Shown piece after piece: positions 40,201 through 50,025 of a stretch of 64,000 nucleotides of DNA. A program made the position numbers and the translations under genes. Where the stretch lies: positions 806,001 through 870,000 of the forward strand of contig OY282430.1 of NCBI GenBank assembly GCA_958296025.1, read 5' to 3'. The stretch is from an uncultured Pseudomonadales bacterium. GTDB taxonomy: Bacteria > Pseudomonadota > Gammaproteobacteria > Pseudomonadales > Azotimanducaceae. Position 1 is the stretch's first letter; each line of letters opens with the position of its first letter. Under the pieces are notes generated by a model. The model was not told the origin of the DNA. It saw only the letters and a program-made list of their open reading frames with translations, and ran no database searches.

Positions 40201-41220
40201 GGCTGGGTGCGCCAAGATGAGCGGTTGCGCGTCCTGCATCGGGGCGCCTTGGCGGTGGACGCCGAGCGCAGCGCTTGGCAGCGCCGTTGGGCGGAACCCA
40301 GCTACCGGATGCAGCGCCTCCGGGACAATCCGCGAACGGCGGATGAGGAATTTGCCGGCATCACGGCGGACGATCCCGGCTTGTCCGCCCATCTCACTGC
40401 CGCTCCTGCAGAGGGTCCCCCCAGGATGCCGTTCACCGTCGTCGGTGACCGTCCGCAGGTGGCGGTGCTGCGGGAGCAGGGCGTCAACGGACAGATGGAA
40501 ATGGCGGCGGCCTTCCATCAGGCCGGATTCGACAGCGTCGATGTTCACATGACGGATCTCCTTTCCGGTGCCGTCAACTTGCTGGATTTCCCGGTGTTGG
40601 CGGCTTGCGGCGGCTTTTCCTACGGGGACGTGTTGGGCGGCGGCGGCGGCTGGGCCAAGAGCATCCTCTACCATGAGGCCGTGCGCGATGCCTTCGCCTC
40701 CTTCTTCGCGGCGGACCGCCTCGTTCTCGGCGTTTGCAACGGCTGTCAAATGCTGGCGCAAATCAAGGCGCTGATCCCCGGTGCCGGGGCTTGGCCGCGC
40801 TTCGTGCGCAACCGCTCCGAGCAGTTCGAGGGCCGCACCGTTCTGGTGCGCATCAACCGGACCTCCTCTCCTTGGCTGAGCGGCATGGCCGGCAGCGTTT
40901 TGCCGGTCCCGGTCGCCCACGGCGAGGGTCGCGCCGAATTTGACGCAGCCGAGGAATACACCCGCCTTGAGTCCGCCAACGCCATCGCCGCCCAATACGT
41001 GGACAACCAGCACCAAGTCACGGAAACCTATCCCGCCAACCCCAACGGCTCAATGCAGGGCTTGGCCGGCCTCATCGCCGCCGATGGTCGGGCGCTCGTC
41101 CTCATGCCGCACCCGGAGCGCGTGTTCCGCACCTGCCAAAATGCTTGGGCCGACCCAACTTGGGGGGAGGAAGGCCCTTGGCTGCAACTGTTCCGCAACG
41201 CCCGGCGGACGTTGGCCTAG
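37219..41220 (+). CDS. purL: Phosphoribosylformylglycinamidine synthase, large single-chain type
   Basis: It makes FGAM from FGAR, ATP and glutamine. ATG 37219 ([18 protein letters not shown]) matches the usual PurL start; upstream frame to 37168 is not needed. Of 1333 residues, the N-terminal linker region has [10 protein letters not shown] and [11 protein letters not shown]. The synthase core has [20 protein letters not shown] (part) and [12 protein letters not shown]. The C-terminal glutaminase has VCNGCQML with the nucleophile Cys and [10 protein letters not shown] with the His-Glu pair. The fused layout is typical of gamma- and betaproteobacteria. Confidence 0.97.
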   Translation: MTEILVLAGPPARSGFALGQRKAALGLDALYAEYVHVLALSASLNAVEADRTQALLQYGPRRDLSAGVGRRVATVVPRLGLISPWSSKATDIFSTCGLNKVLRVERGVRWFADAPLSAAALAGLYDRMTETVLDEAHFDQLFAEQSPRPLTRIPVLEGGRRALRAANRNLGLALTAEEIDYLAAAFTDLGRDPTDVELMMFAQANSEHCRHKIFNASWTIDGVAQPRSLFQMIRNTAAAIDGAGILSAYADNAAVIQGHRCRRFLLNPHTHRYDTVDEDAPILMKVETHNHPTGIAPHPGAATGSGGEIRDEGAVGRGAKPKAGLTGFTTSHLRIPGHAEPWELPSAKPPHLASALDIMLEGPVGGAAFNNEYGRPALSGYFRTFEHPDPADPAMLRGYHKPVMVAGGLGVVRPVHVQAREIPPGAALVVLGGPAMLIGLGGGAASSMAAGHSSSELDFASVQRDNAEMQRRCQEVIDACTALGDGNPILLIHDVGAGGLSNALPELVRDAGVGGRFDLRKVPSADPGMSPLEIWCNEAQERYVLGIAEQRIAQFKALCERERCPWAIVGEATKEAVLSVRDGRAAQRADAGDGTCGELPAGDGSGNEVNAEGLNATVHDSGAVYGGTALPVPDDVGVDGHPVNLPMSLLFGKPPTMQRNVNRRPRKLVPLHLSGIHLQDAIHRVLGFPAVASKQYLITIGDRSITGLVGREQMVGPWQTPVSDVAVTLAGYQTFQGEAMAMGERSPLALIDPAASARMAVAEALTNLFAADVESLGRVVLSANWMAAAGADGEDEALYDAVHALGMEFCPKLGVAIPVGKDSLSMATRWREGGEDHQVIAPLTLIVSAFAPVADVRRTLTPVLQRVPSRLLLVDPGGGRRRLGGSALAQCFRQLGDECPDVEVPEALAEALAATAQLNRQGRLLAYHDRSDGGLLAALAEMAFAGRVGWEIRIDAEDLLAWLFNEELGVILQVAEADVAEVKAAYRSAEVWDLGWVRQDERLRVLHRGALAVDAERSAWQRRWAEPSYRMQRLRDNPRTADEEFAGITADDPGLSAHLTAAPAEGPPRMPFTVVGDRPQVAVLREQGVNGQMEMAAAFHQAGFDSVDVHMTDLLSGAVNLLDFPVLAACGGFSYGDVLGGGGGWAKSILYHEAVRDAFASFFAADRLVLGVCNGCQMLAQIKALIPGAGAWPRFVRNRSEQFEGRTVLVRINRTSSPWLSGMAGSVLPVPVAHGEGRAEFDAAEEYTRLESANAIAAQYVDNQHQVTETYPANPNGSMQGLAGLIAADGRALVLMPHPERVFRTCQNAWADPTWGEEGPWLQLFRNARRTLA

Positions 41221-41257
41221 GGCCTGTTAACGCCCAAGACTTCCGCTCGGTGAAGGC

Positions 41258-42607
41258 ATGACGTTGGAACCATCCCCGCTGCGCGACATCGCCCATCGGC
41301 TGGACTGCTGGATGCGGCGGGAGGCTTGGCCGCTCTGGTGGCGCCAAGGCCGGCACCCAAACGGCGCTTTCTTTGAGGCCCTCGACTTTTCCGGGCGTGC
41401 CTTGGACGGCTTGGAATCACGGGTGCTTGTGCAGGCGCGGCAGCTGTTCAGTTTCATGCTCGCCGATCGATTGGGCTGGCGTGCGGATGGGTTCGCCGAG
41501 GCCTTGGCGGCCAGCGCCGGCCGGTTTTTGGATGTCTGCTTCCGTCCCGACGGGCTGGCCGGCAGCCGAATCGACATCAAGCAAGGCGTTTTGACGGACG
41601 ACCGCCCGGATCTCTACAACAACGCCTTCTGCCTGCTGGCCTTGGCGCAAAGCTGGAGTGTCCTCGGCGGCCGCCGTGCGGATGTATTGGCCGGCCGGCT
41701 TGTCAACAGCATCGACAAGCACCTTGGCCGGGCGGATGGCGGTTGCCGCGAGTCCATCCCCCCGCCGAACAGGCGGCTGCAGAACCCCCACATGCATCTG
41801 TTCGAGAGCCTCCTTGTCCTCTACCAACACACTGGCAGCGCCGACGTGCGGCGGCGGGCGGAGTCGCTGCTGGGCTTCATCAGCGAGGCGTTTTTTGACC
41901 GCCGCGGCAACTTCGTTCGGGAAAGCGTCGCTGACGGCGCCCAAACAGCTGGTGGCGAAGGGGCGCCTAAACCGCCAACGGCGCCAGCCGGGGGCTGCGT
42001 CGATGCGTCCCATCGGTTGGCGGATGAAGCCTACGAACCGGGCCACTCCATGGAGTGGGTTTGGCTGCTAGGCTACCGTGCGCGGCTGTTCGGCGTTGCC
42101 CTGCATGAATTCGCCCTGCCTTTGTACCGGCATTGCTGCGCCGCCCTGTCCGGGGCGGTCAAACCGTCCCCAAGCCTAGCGGCCGGCGCTCGGACAGATT
42201 CCGCAGCGAAGGAGACCGATCTCCGCCTAGGCAAGACACCCATGCGCCTATCGGCGGACAACACCCCAATCGACGCCAGCTGCCGCCTGTGGGCCCAGGC
42301 CGAGAGCTTGAAGGCGCACCTCTGCATCCTGGAACTCGGCCCGCCTGAATTGACCCAGCTGGCCTTGCAACGCGCCCGGCAATGCGCCGAGTCCATCCAT
42401 GGCGATTGGCTCGGCGGTGCGCCTCCCGGCGGTTGGATCGATCAGGTCGCCGCCGATGGGCGCCGAATCGCCAAAACCATGCCGGCCAGCACCGGCTACC
42501 ACCTGTTCGTCGCCATCGCCGAACTGCTCAGGCTGGCGGACCAACCAGCAAAGCCGCCGAGGGCTTCCCAGCCGATGACAACCCGTGCCGGCAAATTTCA
42601 TGGGTGA
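41258..42607 (+). CDS. AGE-family sugar epimerase/isomerase
   Basis: This 449-residue cytoplasmic protein has the (alpha/alpha)6-barrel signatures of N-acylglucosamine 2-epimerase and mannose isomerase relatives: WWRQGRHPNGAFFEALDFSG, QARQLFSF, NPHMHLFESLL and EPGHSMEWVWLL, the last two carrying active-site His. It should interconvert a sugar or sugar phosphate at C2. An insert at ~225-250 and another near 305-340 are Pro/Ala-rich. The exact substrate is not clear. Confidence 0.85.
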   Translation: MTLEPSPLRDIAHRLDCWMRREAWPLWWRQGRHPNGAFFEALDFSGRALDGLESRVLVQARQLFSFMLADRLGWRADGFAEALAASAGRFLDVCFRPDGLAGSRIDIKQGVLTDDRPDLYNNAFCLLALAQSWSVLGGRRADVLAGRLVNSIDKHLGRADGGCRESIPPPNRRLQNPHMHLFESLLVLYQHTGSADVRRRAESLLGFISEAFFDRRGNFVRESVADGAQTAGGEGAPKPPTAPAGGCVDASHRLADEAYEPGHSMEWVWLLGYRARLFGVALHEFALPLYRHCCAALSGAVKPSPSLAAGARTDSAAKETDLRLGKTPMRLSADNTPIDASCRLWAQAESLKAHLCILELGPPELTQLALQRARQCAESIHGDWLGGAPPGGWIDQVAADGRRIAKTMPASTGYHLFVAIAELLRLADQPAKPPRASQPMTTRAGKFHG

Positions 42608-42712
42608 CGCACAGGCGATGCCCATGCCAACCAGGGCACACCCTGCTTAGGAATGTACTTGAGGACTTTTTGCGAACTCGAAATCTGGTTGTCAGGGTCT
42701 AAACACCAATAA

Positions 42713-43705
42713 TTAGCCGAACAGTTCGTTTGACGGCTTCCAGCCAGTGTCCCCAGCGTAACAGTCGGCAAGCACAAGCCATCGCTTGATCCGCTCATCG
42801 CGGTCGCAGCTTTCACCCCAATACTCCACGAACAGCGCATCGTCCAAGCGCTGAGCCGCGTCGATCATAAGAGGCTCGATGTCCTGCAAGGCGCGTAGCA
42901 GATAATTTCCGCCTCTTGCGTCGTCCGCCCGCAAAGCGACGCTGCCAGCAGTGAATAGGTCGCGGGCTTGCGGGCAGAACACGCCATGGTAGGTGAGCAA
43001 ATAGATCGCTGCGTCCTCGTACTTGCCCCGCGCACGCGGCCCCTTGCATATCTGCGGACACAGCAGCGCGGCTTCGGCGCGGAACACTCGTTTCTCGGCT
43101 TGCGATAGATGCATGTAGAGGCGGACGTTGATCGGCAACGTATGGGACGGCTCAAGCCACCACAAGTGCTCACCAGGCGGAAGTCGATCGCGCCAGTATT
43201 TGCGGACATGCGCCATCTTGCCGTCGTCGTCAAGGTCGGTAAAGTCGCCGTAGCTGATGTCGAAACGCTCGAACAGCGGCGCATCGTCGCGCTCCATGTC
43301 CACAACGAAACGCGGCGCATTGGACACGCGGACATGTGTAACACAGTCCTCGTACTTGCCCCACCGGGCTTCAGGTTCGCCGCCGACCTTGCCGAACATG
43401 ACGTAGATGGCGTTCACGGTCGGATCGCGCATGCTCTCGAACACGCTGTTGCCGACCGCGTTCCATGTGTTCCGCTTGCTGTACTTGACCTCCACGCCGT
43501 ACCCGTTCACGCGGATGTCCGGGAAGGCGTGGCGATGGTAGGTCGGCGCAACGGTTACATTGAGATCCGTCGCCGCGTTCTGCAACGCGGCCAACACTCC
43601 CTTCTCGAACTGCTCTGGGCCGTGGTAGAGCGTGCTTGATTTAAGGTTTGCGGTTAGGAACTGCGCTGCTCGGTCTAGGACGGCTTCAAACTGTGTCGGC
43701 GTCAA
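42713..43705 (-). CDS. Type II restriction endonuclease (PD-(D/E)XK)
   Basis: This 330-residue protein overlaps the end of a cytosine methyltransferase gene by 20 bases on the same strand. FPDIRVNGYGVEVKYSKRN near residue 65 fits the PD...ExK nuclease core. The overall look recalls enzymes of the NgoBV/NlaIV group, but I cannot confirm it or the recognition site. Being translated after the methyltransferase should delay cutting until DNA is protected. Confidence 0.75.
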   Translation of the reverse strand: MTPTQFEAVLDRAAQFLTANLKSSTLYHGPEQFEKGVLAALQNAATDLNVTVAPTYHRHAFPDIRVNGYGVEVKYSKRNTWNAVGNSVFESMRDPTVNAIYVMFGKVGGEPEARWGKYEDCVTHVRVSNAPRFVVDMERDDAPLFERFDISYGDFTDLDDDGKMAHVRKYWRDRLPPGEHLWWLEPSHTLPINVRLYMHLSQAEKRVFRAEAALLCPQICKGPRARGKYEDAAIYLLTYHGVFCPQARDLFTAGSVALRADDARGGNYLLRALQDIEPLMIDAAQRLDDALFVEYWGESCDRDERIKRWLVLADCYAGDTGWKPSNELFG

Positions 43706-44693
43706 TATGCTCTCCGATGGCCTTGGCGATATGCCAAGCTAGCACTGGCGGCACGGCGTTGCCGATCTGCCGTTCGGTTGCCCGCATCGCGGACATGAAC
43801 CGGAAATGGTCTGGGAACGATTGCAGCCGCGCCGCTTCGCGCAGCGAGATGCGCCGCTCGAGCTTGTAGTGCCATTGCACGTTGCCGTGGTGCTCGGCCC
43901 GGATCGTGGTCGCGGGCTTGTCCGCCTTCAACTTCCGGTCGCCCTGCTCTGGGCTGCGCTGCGCCTTGCTCCAAATGTGCGACACAACCTTGTTCTCGGC
44001 GGCGCTTTCCAAGTCCCCTAGGGCTTCCTGCGCCGTCATTTGCTCGTCCAGTGGTTCGGGATGGCCGAATGGGGCGTCGCCCTGCACCCCAACGATGAAG
44101 ATGCGCTCGCGCATCTGCGGTACGCCATAGTCCGCAGCTAGGTACAGCTTGTGATCGACCCGGTAACCAGGCAGCGCGAAGTCCGCGAGAATCTGCTCGA
44201 AAAAGGGCTTGCCATGTGACATGAGCAAGCCCTTGACGTTCTCCGCGATGAAGGCCTTGGGATTCGTGCGCCGGATGACTTCGACCATGCGTTCGTACAG
44301 AATCGTGCGTTGGCCTTCCGCTAGGCTGTGTTGGCCGTTGATCGACACGTCCTGACAAGGGAACCCGCCGATAACGATGTCGGCGGAATCGGGCAGCCTA
44401 TCCATTACGTCAACGATGCTGCCGCGATGCAGGTGATCCTCGCCTAGATTCGCTGCATAGGTGTCGCAAGCCGGCTGGTCGATGTCGTTCGCCCACAGGA
44501 TCTTGAACGGCAGACGGCCGTAGAACTTGCCGCCGAACGAGAAACCGCCGCGAAAGCCCAAGTCCATCCCGCCACAACCGCTGAACAGCGAAACGATGCT
44601 GTGCTTCTTCACCTCGCCGCCCGGGATCTGGTCGACAAGCTGCCCGAAATTGGCGGGGATTGGTTCGATTGTCCGTGTTGCTTCCCGGCTCAT
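43686..44693 (-). CDS. DNA (cytosine-5) methyltransferase of a restriction-modification pair
   Basis: All main C5-methylase motifs are in order: SLFSGCGGMDLGF (I), VIGGFPCQD (IV, catalytic Cys), IAENVKG (VI), QMRERIFIVG (VIII), ISLREAARLQSFP (IX) and QIGNAVPP (X). The target-recognition stretch between VIII and IX is short, so the site is probably simple. It protects DNA from the nuclease encoded just downstream. An inverted repeat 55 bases before the start may control it. Confidence 0.93.
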   Translation of the reverse strand: MSREATRTIEPIPANFGQLVDQIPGGEVKKHSIVSLFSGCGGMDLGFRGGFSFGGKFYGRLPFKILWANDIDQPACDTYAANLGEDHLHRGSIVDVMDRLPDSADIVIGGFPCQDVSINGQHSLAEGQRTILYERMVEVIRRTNPKAFIAENVKGLLMSHGKPFFEQILADFALPGYRVDHKLYLAADYGVPQMRERIFIVGVQGDAPFGHPEPLDEQMTAQEALGDLESAAENKVVSHIWSKAQRSPEQGDRKLKADKPATTIRAEHHGNVQWHYKLERRISLREAARLQSFPDHFRFMSAMRATERQIGNAVPPVLAWHIAKAIGEHIDADTV

Positions 44694-44747
44694 GCCGGAT
44701 CTCCTTCAACAATCGGGCGATGGGTTAGTCGGCGTCCGACCATGCCT

Positions 44748-44767
44748 TGAATGGTTGGTACCATTCA
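44748..44767. promoter_or_regulatory. Candidate operator upstream of the methyltransferase
   Basis: TGAATGGTTGGTACCATTCA has perfect 8-base arms (TGAATGGT/ACCATTCA) around TGGT, 55 bases before the methyltransferase start. Restriction-modification genes are often controlled at such sites by a C protein or the methylase itself. No C-protein gene is seen here, so autoregulation is the simpler guess. Confidence 0.4.
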
Positions 44768-44997
44768 CGAATCTTGGCTCAATACTGGTTACCCTAACAG
44801 GGTTTTCGGCTAATTTCGCTGGCAATTTCATATTTTTGCCCCCCAGCACCGAAACCATGCTGAGAATCACTCTAAACGACACCGAAAACAGCAGATCGAA
44901 GCGGTATTAGCGGCGCCTTCCCCGGTGGCATGGCCTTGGAGGATGTGCTGTTCGGCAAGGCGCGACAACGCCCTGTGGTGTGCCCTGCGGGTTGCGG
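44768..44997. other. Gene-free stretch between phosphoesterase and methyltransferase
   Basis: With the operator above, this forms a ~300-base gap. It is AT-richer than its neighbours (44790-44880) and presumably holds the methyltransferase promoter, though no convincing -35/-10 pair was found. No coding frame looks real. Confidence 0.4.
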
Positions 44998-45735
44998 TTA
45001 GCGGTTTCCCGCTAGGCGTTCGATGCGCTCCAAGGTGGTTTTGCCCTGCGGATAGTGGCCTTGGACCAATGCCGCCGCCAGAGCGCGAATGCCGGCCAGC
45101 GGCAAGGGGCGATAGTCAACTTGCTCCACGGAGACGTTGATGTGCGGGGAGCGCGTCGGCGGGGCGTCGTGGGTATGGCCATGCACGTTCGCCCAGCCGG
45201 GGGGCACTTCGACCAAGGGCATGTGGGTGAACAGCAGTGGCGGGTCCCCGTCCGCCCACAGCAGAGCGCAGATGTCGTCGAAGCCGTCCACTCGCAACAC
45301 GCCTGAGCCGGTGAGGTCGTGGTTGCCGACCACCAGCTGCTTGGGGCGCCCGGCGCCGCCTCGAATCCGCCGCCAGGTGGCGTCGCAGACCGCTTTCCGC
45401 ATAGCCATGTCGCCCACGAAAATCAGCTGATCGTCCGGCCCCACCGTGGCCTGCCAATTGGCGTACAAGCGGCGGTCCATGGCCGCGGCGTCGGAGAAGG
45501 GCCTATTGCAGTAGCGGATGATGTTGTCATGGCCTAGATGCAGGTCCGACCAGACCCAAACCGCGTCATTCCTTGGTTCGAGGCGCTTGGCCGGCAGTGC
45601 GTCCACGGCCCTTAGCATGGCTAGAAATACCTTGCTGCCGTGGCGGCCGTCGCCGGCTTTGGCGCCCATTTCAAGCTGACGCCGGTAGAGGGCCTTCAAT
45701 TCGGCGGACAGCGCCGCTGGATTTTGACGGGGCAT
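44998..45735 (-). CDS. Calcineurin-like metallophosphoesterase
   Basis: ATG 45735 gives a 245-residue cytoplasmic protein. Metal motifs: WSDLHLGHDNII (DxH), IFVGDMA (GD), VVGNHDL (GNHD), LLFTHMPL (H) and VHGHTHD (GHxH), in family order. Spacing matches single-domain phosphoesterases of the YfcE/MJ0936 kind more than the lipoprotein enzyme at 3140. Substrate unknown. It lies 66 bases before argH on the same strand and may be cotranscribed. Confidence 0.85.
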   Translation of the reverse strand: MPRQNPAALSAELKALYRRQLEMGAKAGDGRHGSKVFLAMLRAVDALPAKRLEPRNDAVWVWSDLHLGHDNIIRYCNRPFSDAAAMDRRLYANWQATVGPDDQLIFVGDMAMRKAVCDATWRRIRGGAGRPKQLVVGNHDLTGSGVLRVDGFDDICALLWADGDPPLLFTHMPLVEVPPGWANVHGHTHDAPPTRSPHINVSVEQVDYRPLPLAGIRALAAALVQGHYPQGKTTLERIERLAGNR

Positions 45736-45801
45736 GATGGCGGTATTGCAGGCGATGGGCCGTTGCAAGGGATCAAGCGAAGCGGGATTGGGGCACTAGG
45801 G

Positions 45802-47217
45802 TCATGCGCTGCGGCAAGGGTCGCTTAACTCCGCGGCTAGGCGCTTGCGGCCGGCCTTGACGGCCTCAGCCACCGCCGCCGGCGCTGTTCCGCCGAAGTG
45901 ACTGCGGGCCGCCAAGGCACCTTCCAAGGTGAGTGCGCCAAGCACGTCTTCGTCCACCAACTCTCCGACCAATTCCCTCAGAACCGGCAGGGGGATTTCC
46001 TCTAGGCCGACGCGCTGCTGCACCGCGTAGGCGACAGTTTTGCCCACAGCCCGGTGGGCATCCCGAAACGGCATCCCCTTGCGCACGAGGTAATCCGCCA
46101 AGTCCGTGGCCGTGGCGAAGCCTTGGGCGGCGGCGCGGCGCATGGCTTCAGCATCCGCTTGCAGGTGGGGCAACATGCCCAACATGGCGGTGAGGCAGCC
46201 CTTCAGGGTGTCGATGGCGTCAAAAAGGGGTGCCTTGTCCTCTTGGTTGTCACGGTTGTAGGCGAGGGGTTGGCCCTTCATCAGGGTCAACAAAGCGGTC
46301 AGGTCGCCGTAGATGCGGCCCGTTTTGCCGCGCACCAACTCGGCAACGTCCGGGTTCTTCTTCTGCGGCATGATGCTGGAGCCCGTGCAGAAGCGATCCG
46401 GTAGGTCGATGAAGGCGAAGGGTTGGCTGGTCCAGAGCACCAGTTCCTCGCACCAGCGGCTTAGATGCATCAGGGTCATGGCGGCGACGGCGACGAACTC
46501 GACAGCGAAGTCCCGGTCGCTGACCGCATCCAGGGAGTTTGCCGCCACCCCTTCAAAGCCAAGTTCCTGGGCCACGAAGTGCCGATCGATGGGAAAGGTG
46601 GTGCCGGCCAGGGCGGCCGCGCCGAGGGGCAGCTGGTTCACCCGGCGGCGGCAGTCCCGCAAGCGGTCCCGGTCGCGCAGCAGCATCTCGAACCAAGCCA
46701 ACAGATGGTGACCGAAGGTGACCGGCTGCGCCGCCTGCAGGTGGGTGAAGCCGGGCATGACCGTGCCCTGATGGCGTTCGGCCAAGTCCAGCAGCACGTT
46801 GAGCAGGGCGGTTTTCAGCTCCATTAGGGCGTCGATTTCCTCGCGCAGGTACAGGCGCAGATCGGTGGCCACCTGATCGTTGCGGGAGCGGGCGGTGTGC
46901 AGCTTCTTGCCGGCCTCGCCGATCAGCTCGATCAGCCGATGCTCGATGTTCATGTGGACGTCTTCAAGGCCCGGCCGCCATGTGAAGTTGCCGGAATCGA
47001 TCTCCGCCTCCACCTGCACAAGCCCAGCCAGAATTTGCTCCACCTCCGCGCCGGACAGCGCCCCCACCTTGCCCAGCATACGGCAGTGGGCTGCGGAGCC
47101 GCGGATGTCCTGCCTGTAGAGGCGCTTGTCAAAGGCAACCGAAGCCGTGAACGCCTCCACAAAGGCGTCCGCGTCCTCCAACAGGCGGCCATGCAGCAGT
47201 TTGGGCTTGTTGCTCAT
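45802..47217 (-). CDS. argH: Argininosuccinate lyase
   Basis: It releases fumarate from argininosuccinate in the last step of arginine synthesis. Translation from ATG 47217 gives 471 residues opening [18 protein letters not shown]; the frame upstream to 47547 has no family sequence. The fumarase/lyase signature [31 protein letters not shown] and [16 protein letters not shown] are all present. In many gammaproteobacteria argH is followed on the other side by algZ-algR-hemC, as is partly kept here. Confidence 0.96.
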   Translation of the reverse strand: MSNKPKLLHGRLLEDADAFVEAFTASVAFDKRLYRQDIRGSAAHCRMLGKVGALSGAEVEQILAGLVQVEAEIDSGNFTWRPGLEDVHMNIEHRLIELIGEAGKKLHTARSRNDQVATDLRLYLREEIDALMELKTALLNVLLDLAERHQGTVMPGFTHLQAAQPVTFGHHLLAWFEMLLRDRDRLRDCRRRVNQLPLGAAALAGTTFPIDRHFVAQELGFEGVAANSLDAVSDRDFAVEFVAVAAMTLMHLSRWCEELVLWTSQPFAFIDLPDRFCTGSSIMPQKKNPDVAELVRGKTGRIYGDLTALLTLMKGQPLAYNRDNQEDKAPLFDAIDTLKGCLTAMLGMLPHLQADAEAMRRAAAQGFATATDLADYLVRKGMPFRDAHRAVGKTVAYAVQQRVGLEEIPLPVLRELVGELVDEDVLGALTLEGALAARSHFGGTAPAAVAEAVKAGRKRLAAELSDPCRSA

Positions 47218-47319
47218 TGAGGAATTATAGCGCCCAGCCGTTGGCGTGGACGCTGCGCGGCCTGCGGGAGCGGATCGAATGGCCGAAACCACGCTCTTTA
47301 GGGTGCTATAGTCGATGCC

Positions 47320-47607
47320 ATGCGCCGCTTCAACACCGAAGGGCCAATTCGCTTGGAAGAGCGCTGCGCCATTCCACTGTGCATGGCGAACTCGATTTAC
47401 GCGGGGCTGGTGCCGAGGGAGCTTGGCTACACCCTGCAAAGCAGCTTGGAGCGGAACCCGCCTTGGTGCATGAACGGCGCCGACTGCTTGGACATGCGCA
47501 AGCTGCCGACGGCGTTCCGCACCTTCTACGGCGAGTACGCCGAGCATGGGCTAGGGCGCTCGCTGAGTACAGGCTTGGGCGCTTGGAGGTGCAATGAACG
47601 TCGATGA
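47320..47607 (+). pseudogene. Probable relic of an AAA-type ATP-binding protein
   Basis: The first 20 residues ([20 protein letters not shown]) match the usual opening of a family of AAA-like ATP-binding proteins of ~500 residues. No P-loop follows, and the rest ([15 protein letters not shown]) looks like scattered pieces of their C-terminal half. The 3' end overlaps the symporter gene by 14 bases. I read it as an internally deleted copy. Confidence 0.5.
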
Positions 47608-49030
47608 ACTCATCAACAACGCCGTCGGGCCAGTGACCCTTTGGCTGCAAAGCATCGTCTTCTACGAGGTTGCGATGTTCGGCGCGGACGTGCCGTTAAT
47701 CGTCTTTTGGCTGGTGGTCGGCGGCCTGTTCTTCACGGTTTATCTGCGCTTCATCAACGTGCGCGGCTTTGCGGAGGCCATCCGCATCGTCTCCGGCCGC
47801 TATCGCAACCCGGACGACCCCGGCGAAATTTCCCAGTGGCGGGCGCTGACCACGGCGCTTTCCGGCACCGTGGGCATCGGCAACATCGCCGGAGTGGCTT
47901 TGGCGATTTCCATGGGCGGCCCCGGCGCCACCTTCTGGCTGATCGTGGCCGGCTTCCTGGGCATGTCCACCAAGTTCGCTGAATGCACCCTAAGCGTGGT
48001 CTATCGCAAGACCAATCCCGACGGGTCCTGCTCCGGCGGCCCCATGTACTACTTGGAGCAGGGCCTTGCCGCGCACCGGAACTGGCCGCGGCTGGGCAGG
48101 ATTCTGGGCTGCTTCTACGCCGGAACGATGGTGCTCGGCTGCCTCGGCATCGGCAACATGTTTCAGTCCAATCAAGCCACGGCCATCGTGGTTGACTTGG
48201 CCGGCAGCGACTGGCTGACGCAGAACGGCTGGACCATCGGTTTGGGTCTGGCGGTGCTGACCGGGTTGGTCATCATCGGCGGCATCAAGTCCATCGCCAG
48301 CGTCACCGTGCGGCTGGTGCCGAGCATGGCCGTGCTGTACGTCGTCACCGCGCTGGTCATCATCCTCATCAACGCCGACCGGCTGCCGGCCGCCTTCGCC
48401 GCCATCTGGGCGGGCGCCTTTGCGCCGGAGGGCGTGGCCGGGGGCATGCTGGGCGTCATCATCATCGGCTTTCGCCGTGCCGTGTTCTCCAACGAAGCGG
48501 GCCTTGGCAGCGCCGCCATCGCCCACTCCTCGGCGCAGACCGCGAGGCCGGTCACCGAGGGCTTCGTCGCCTCCTTGGGGCCGTTCATCGACACCGTGGT
48601 GATCTGCACCATGACCGCCTTGGTCATCATCACCACCATCTACGAACCCGGCATGAACGACGGCTTGGAGGGCATCGAACTCACCACCCAAGCGTTCGCC
48701 TCAACCCTCTCCTGGTCGCCCATTCCCTTGGCCGTGGCCGCCTTCCTGTTCGCCTTCTCCACCATGATCGCCTGGGCCTACTACGGCCTAAAGGCGTTCA
48801 CCTACCTGACCGGAGAAAGCCGCGCCATGGACTTCGGCTTCAAGCTGGGCTACTGCCTGTTCATCATCGTCGGCGCCAGCATCAACCTGCACGCCGTGAT
48901 GGACCTCTCCGACGCCCTAGTCTTCCTAGTGGCCATCCCCAACCTGTTGGGCATGTACCTGCTGGCGCCGGTAATTAAGAGGGAGATGGACAACTATGCG
49001 CCGGGGGCGGTTTACAAGGGGAAGGGATGA
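47594..49030 (+). CDS. Sodium:alanine symporter family (AGCS) transporter
   Basis: This 478-residue inner membrane protein has about eleven helices. SGTVGIGNIAGVALAISMGG and SGGPMYYLEQGL are AGCS signatures that line the substrate and sodium sites; NEAGLGSAAIAHSSA is the third conserved block. It imports alanine or glycine with Na+. It does not belong to the flanking argH-hemC set and lies where other genomes have algZ. Confidence 0.93.
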   Translation: MNVDELINNAVGPVTLWLQSIVFYEVAMFGADVPLIVFWLVVGGLFFTVYLRFINVRGFAEAIRIVSGRYRNPDDPGEISQWRALTTALSGTVGIGNIAGVALAISMGGPGATFWLIVAGFLGMSTKFAECTLSVVYRKTNPDGSCSGGPMYYLEQGLAAHRNWPRLGRILGCFYAGTMVLGCLGIGNMFQSNQATAIVVDLAGSDWLTQNGWTIGLGLAVLTGLVIIGGIKSIASVTVRLVPSMAVLYVVTALVIILINADRLPAAFAAIWAGAFAPEGVAGGMLGVIIIGFRRAVFSNEAGLGSAAIAHSSAQTARPVTEGFVASLGPFIDTVVICTMTALVIITTIYEPGMNDGLEGIELTTQAFASTLSWSPIPLAVAAFLFAFSTMIAWAYYGLKAFTYLTGESRAMDFGFKLGYCLFIIVGASINLHAVMDLSDALVFLVAIPNLLGMYLLAPVIKREMDNYAPGAVYKGKG

Positions 49031-49213
49031 AGGTTGTTCGCCGTGATCAGGGTGGCATGGATGCGGCCTGGCAACATCAAGGGGTTTGCAGCGGCTGATT
49101 GGCAGGGCAACGAAACTGGGCGTTCGCTAGGGGCGCGGAAGCAGCCTTGATGGCCACGCAACGTGAATGCCGGGATACGCATTCCAAGGCCTTATCAACA
49201 CAGGAGATGAAAC

Positions 49214-49969
49214 ATGGAGCTGGTTGACTCCAAAAAGGACCTTCTCGACAATCTTGCAGCATTTAACAATAAATTGAAGAACGAGCGTAACTCTTCTGGC
49301 TGGTATCATGAGCGTGTAAAAAGGGGTAAGAGCTTCATCTCCTATAAGGTAGGGAACGAATGGCAGTTCGCTCCCAGCCGCTATATCGGTTATAAGGACA
49401 ACTCGAAGAAAAAACACCTGAACAATAGAGTAAACGGAGGGGCAACTAACGCTAGGATTTCAAAGTTTCTCGGCGAGCGCAAAACCGACCCTAAGAAATC
49501 TAGGATATTTCTTGAATTTGCCAAGAAATTGGGTATTGATCCACCTCGCAAGGAACCCAAGTTTTTCACCGAGAGCCTTTACCTGTCGTCTGATGTGGAC
49601 GACACTGATCCGATGGAGATACCCAAGAATGCGCCCGTGTTGGAGGGTGCAAAAAAGTCCATTCTCGTCAACGGGTTTGAGCGCGATCCCAAACTGCGCA
49701 AGCAGTGTGTGCAACATTGGGGCTGCAAATGCAGCGTGTGCGACTTCGACTTCTCAGCAACCTACGGAGAGATTGGTCGAGGGTTCATCCATGTGCATCA
49801 CGTTGTGCCTCTCGCAAGCATTAGCGACGCACACGAGGTCGATCCCATCAAAGACTTGATCCCAGTGTGTCCCAATTGCCATGCGATGCTGCACCGCAGC
49901 AGGGGCACGGACAACCCGCGAACGGTGGATGAATTGAGAAACGTAGTGATGGACGCCAAAAAAAGGTGA
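49214..49969 (+). CDS. HNH endonuclease
   Basis: This 251-residue protein has a C-terminal HNH fold: CSVCDFDF (two Cys), HVHHVVPLASI (His pair) and CPNCHAMLHR (two Cys and His), giving a zinc-stabilised beta-beta-alpha-metal nuclease like McrA-type enzymes. The Lys-rich N-terminal ~170 residues likely bind DNA or target. The gene is clearly richer in A and T than its neighbours, which suggests recent transfer. No partner methylase is adjacent. Confidence 0.85.
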   Translation: MELVDSKKDLLDNLAAFNNKLKNERNSSGWYHERVKRGKSFISYKVGNEWQFAPSRYIGYKDNSKKKHLNNRVNGGATNARISKFLGERKTDPKKSRIFLEFAKKLGIDPPRKEPKFFTESLYLSSDVDDTDPMEIPKNAPVLEGAKKSILVNGFERDPKLRKQCVQHWGCKCSVCDFDFSATYGEIGRGFIHVHHVVPLASISDAHEVDPIKDLIPVCPNCHAMLHRSRGTDNPRTVDELRNVVMDAKKR

Positions 49970-50025
49970 TGAGATCCTTGATGGCTTGGATTGGCGGAGG
50001 CATAAAGCGGCTACTAGGCGCTATC

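Noticed and set aside
39511-41016. 501-residue minus-strand frame opposite purL
   Set aside because: It is a mirror of the well-conserved PurL coding sequence with no domain of its own.
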